Origin: OLB6 sp964525565
GTDB lineage: Bacteria; Bacteroidota; Ignavibacteria; Kapaibacteriales; Kapaibacteriaceae
Direction of reading: 5' to 3'
Assembly (NCBI GenBank): GCA_964525565.1
Contig: CAZGHI010000008.1
Coordinates: 8,869 to 72,868, forward strand
DNA length: 64,000 bases
A program made the position numbers and the translations under genes. The notes under the pieces are model-generated. The model searched no databases and was not told the DNA's origin. It saw only the letters and a program-made list of their open reading frames with translations. This document shows, one piece after another, positions 63,947-64,000 of this stretch (its first letter is position 1; each line of letters opens with the position of its first letter).

Positions 63947-64000
63947 GCCGGAGTAGCTCAGTTGGTTAGAGCAACGGAATCATAATCCGTGTGTCGGGGG
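63947..64000 (+). tRNA. tRNA-Met (CAT), elongator type, truncated by the window end
   Basis: The 5' 54 bases are visible: acceptor strand GCCGGAG, D-arm GCTC...GAGC, anticodon stem ACGGA/TCCGT with loop ATCATAA, anticodon CAT (C34, A35, T36). The variable loop and a G-run opening the T arm follow to the window end. The body resembles elongator tRNA-Met; a tRNA-Ile2 with a modified CAT cannot be excluded without the 3' part. Confidence 0.9.

Noticed and set aside
1..64000. CRISPR arrays, insertion sequences, prophage, integrated elements
   Set aside because: No direct repeat series, transposase, integrase or att-like duplication was seen; the density and operon order are those of core chromosome.

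Overview
The window is a compact bacterial chromosome segment (about 64 kb, roughly even base composition) with nearly wall-to-wall genes: no stretch over about 140 bases lacks a gene, and many neighbours overlap by 1-20 bases. I see no insertion sequence, prophage, CRISPR array or rRNA. The content suggests a didermic (Gram-negative) member of the Bacteroidota/Chlorobiota/Ignavibacteriota (FCB) group. Supporting this are Kdo and LPS-export genes (kdsA, lptC), a bacillithiol-type glycosyltransferase (bshA), an ExbB-ExbD-ExbD-TonB-PstS-like-TPR cluster, a protease/beta-propeller/Omp85 fusion, and FCB-style promoter elements (TAnnTTTG). A Kapabacteria/Ignavibacteria-like lineage is my best guess, but that is inference.

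Layout. 1-3.2 kb: end of a nucleoside transporter, then a minus-strand set of MATE exporter, ECF sigma factor, one-pass membrane protein and Spy/CnrX-like periplasmic protein. 3.2-11.1 kb: a GT2 glycosyltransferase, a large FAD/FeS D-lactate-dehydrogenase-like enzyme, an acyl-CoA carboxylase subunit, secG, a TPR protein and a TraB/GumN-like protein. 11.1-17.5 kb: a Yej/Opp-type peptide importer operon (binding protein, two permeases, two ATPases). 17.5-26.5 kb: metabolic and envelope genes, including a biotin-carrier protein, 5-formyl-THF cyclo-ligase, a DMT transporter, an M20 dipeptidase, a Popeye-like cNMP-binding membrane protein beside a metallo-beta-lactamase-fold hydrolase, bshA and yigZ. 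26.5-36.5 kb: the protease/propeller/barrel gene and the type II fatty acid operon yceD-rpmF-plsX-fabH-fabD-fabG-acpP-fabF-rnc. 36.6-42.2 kb: the exb/ton cluster. 42.3-47.5 kb: pyrB, carB and prmC. 47.5-51.2 kb: an HU-like protein, then kdsA-lptC-tpiA-pgsA-pgpA. 51.2-61.5 kb: ftsK, then uvrA co-oriented and overlapping with an ABC exporter, HlyD-like adaptor and TolC-like channel. 61.6-64 kb: etfB-etfA, a bifunctional-nuclease-family protein and the start of a tRNA-Met gene.

Seven runs of N (10-115 bases) are assembly gaps inside genes. At five of them the placeholder length does not preserve the frame, so dld-like, oppF, yejB, carB and ftsK look broken although the protein on both sides is continuous. 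I annotate each as one gene.

No unmistakable new system is present. The best leads are the CnrYXH-like sigma module, the Popeye plus MBL pair, the protease/propeller/Omp85 fusion, the exporter operon attached to uvrA, and a recurrent promoter arrangement that implies leaderless mRNAs.
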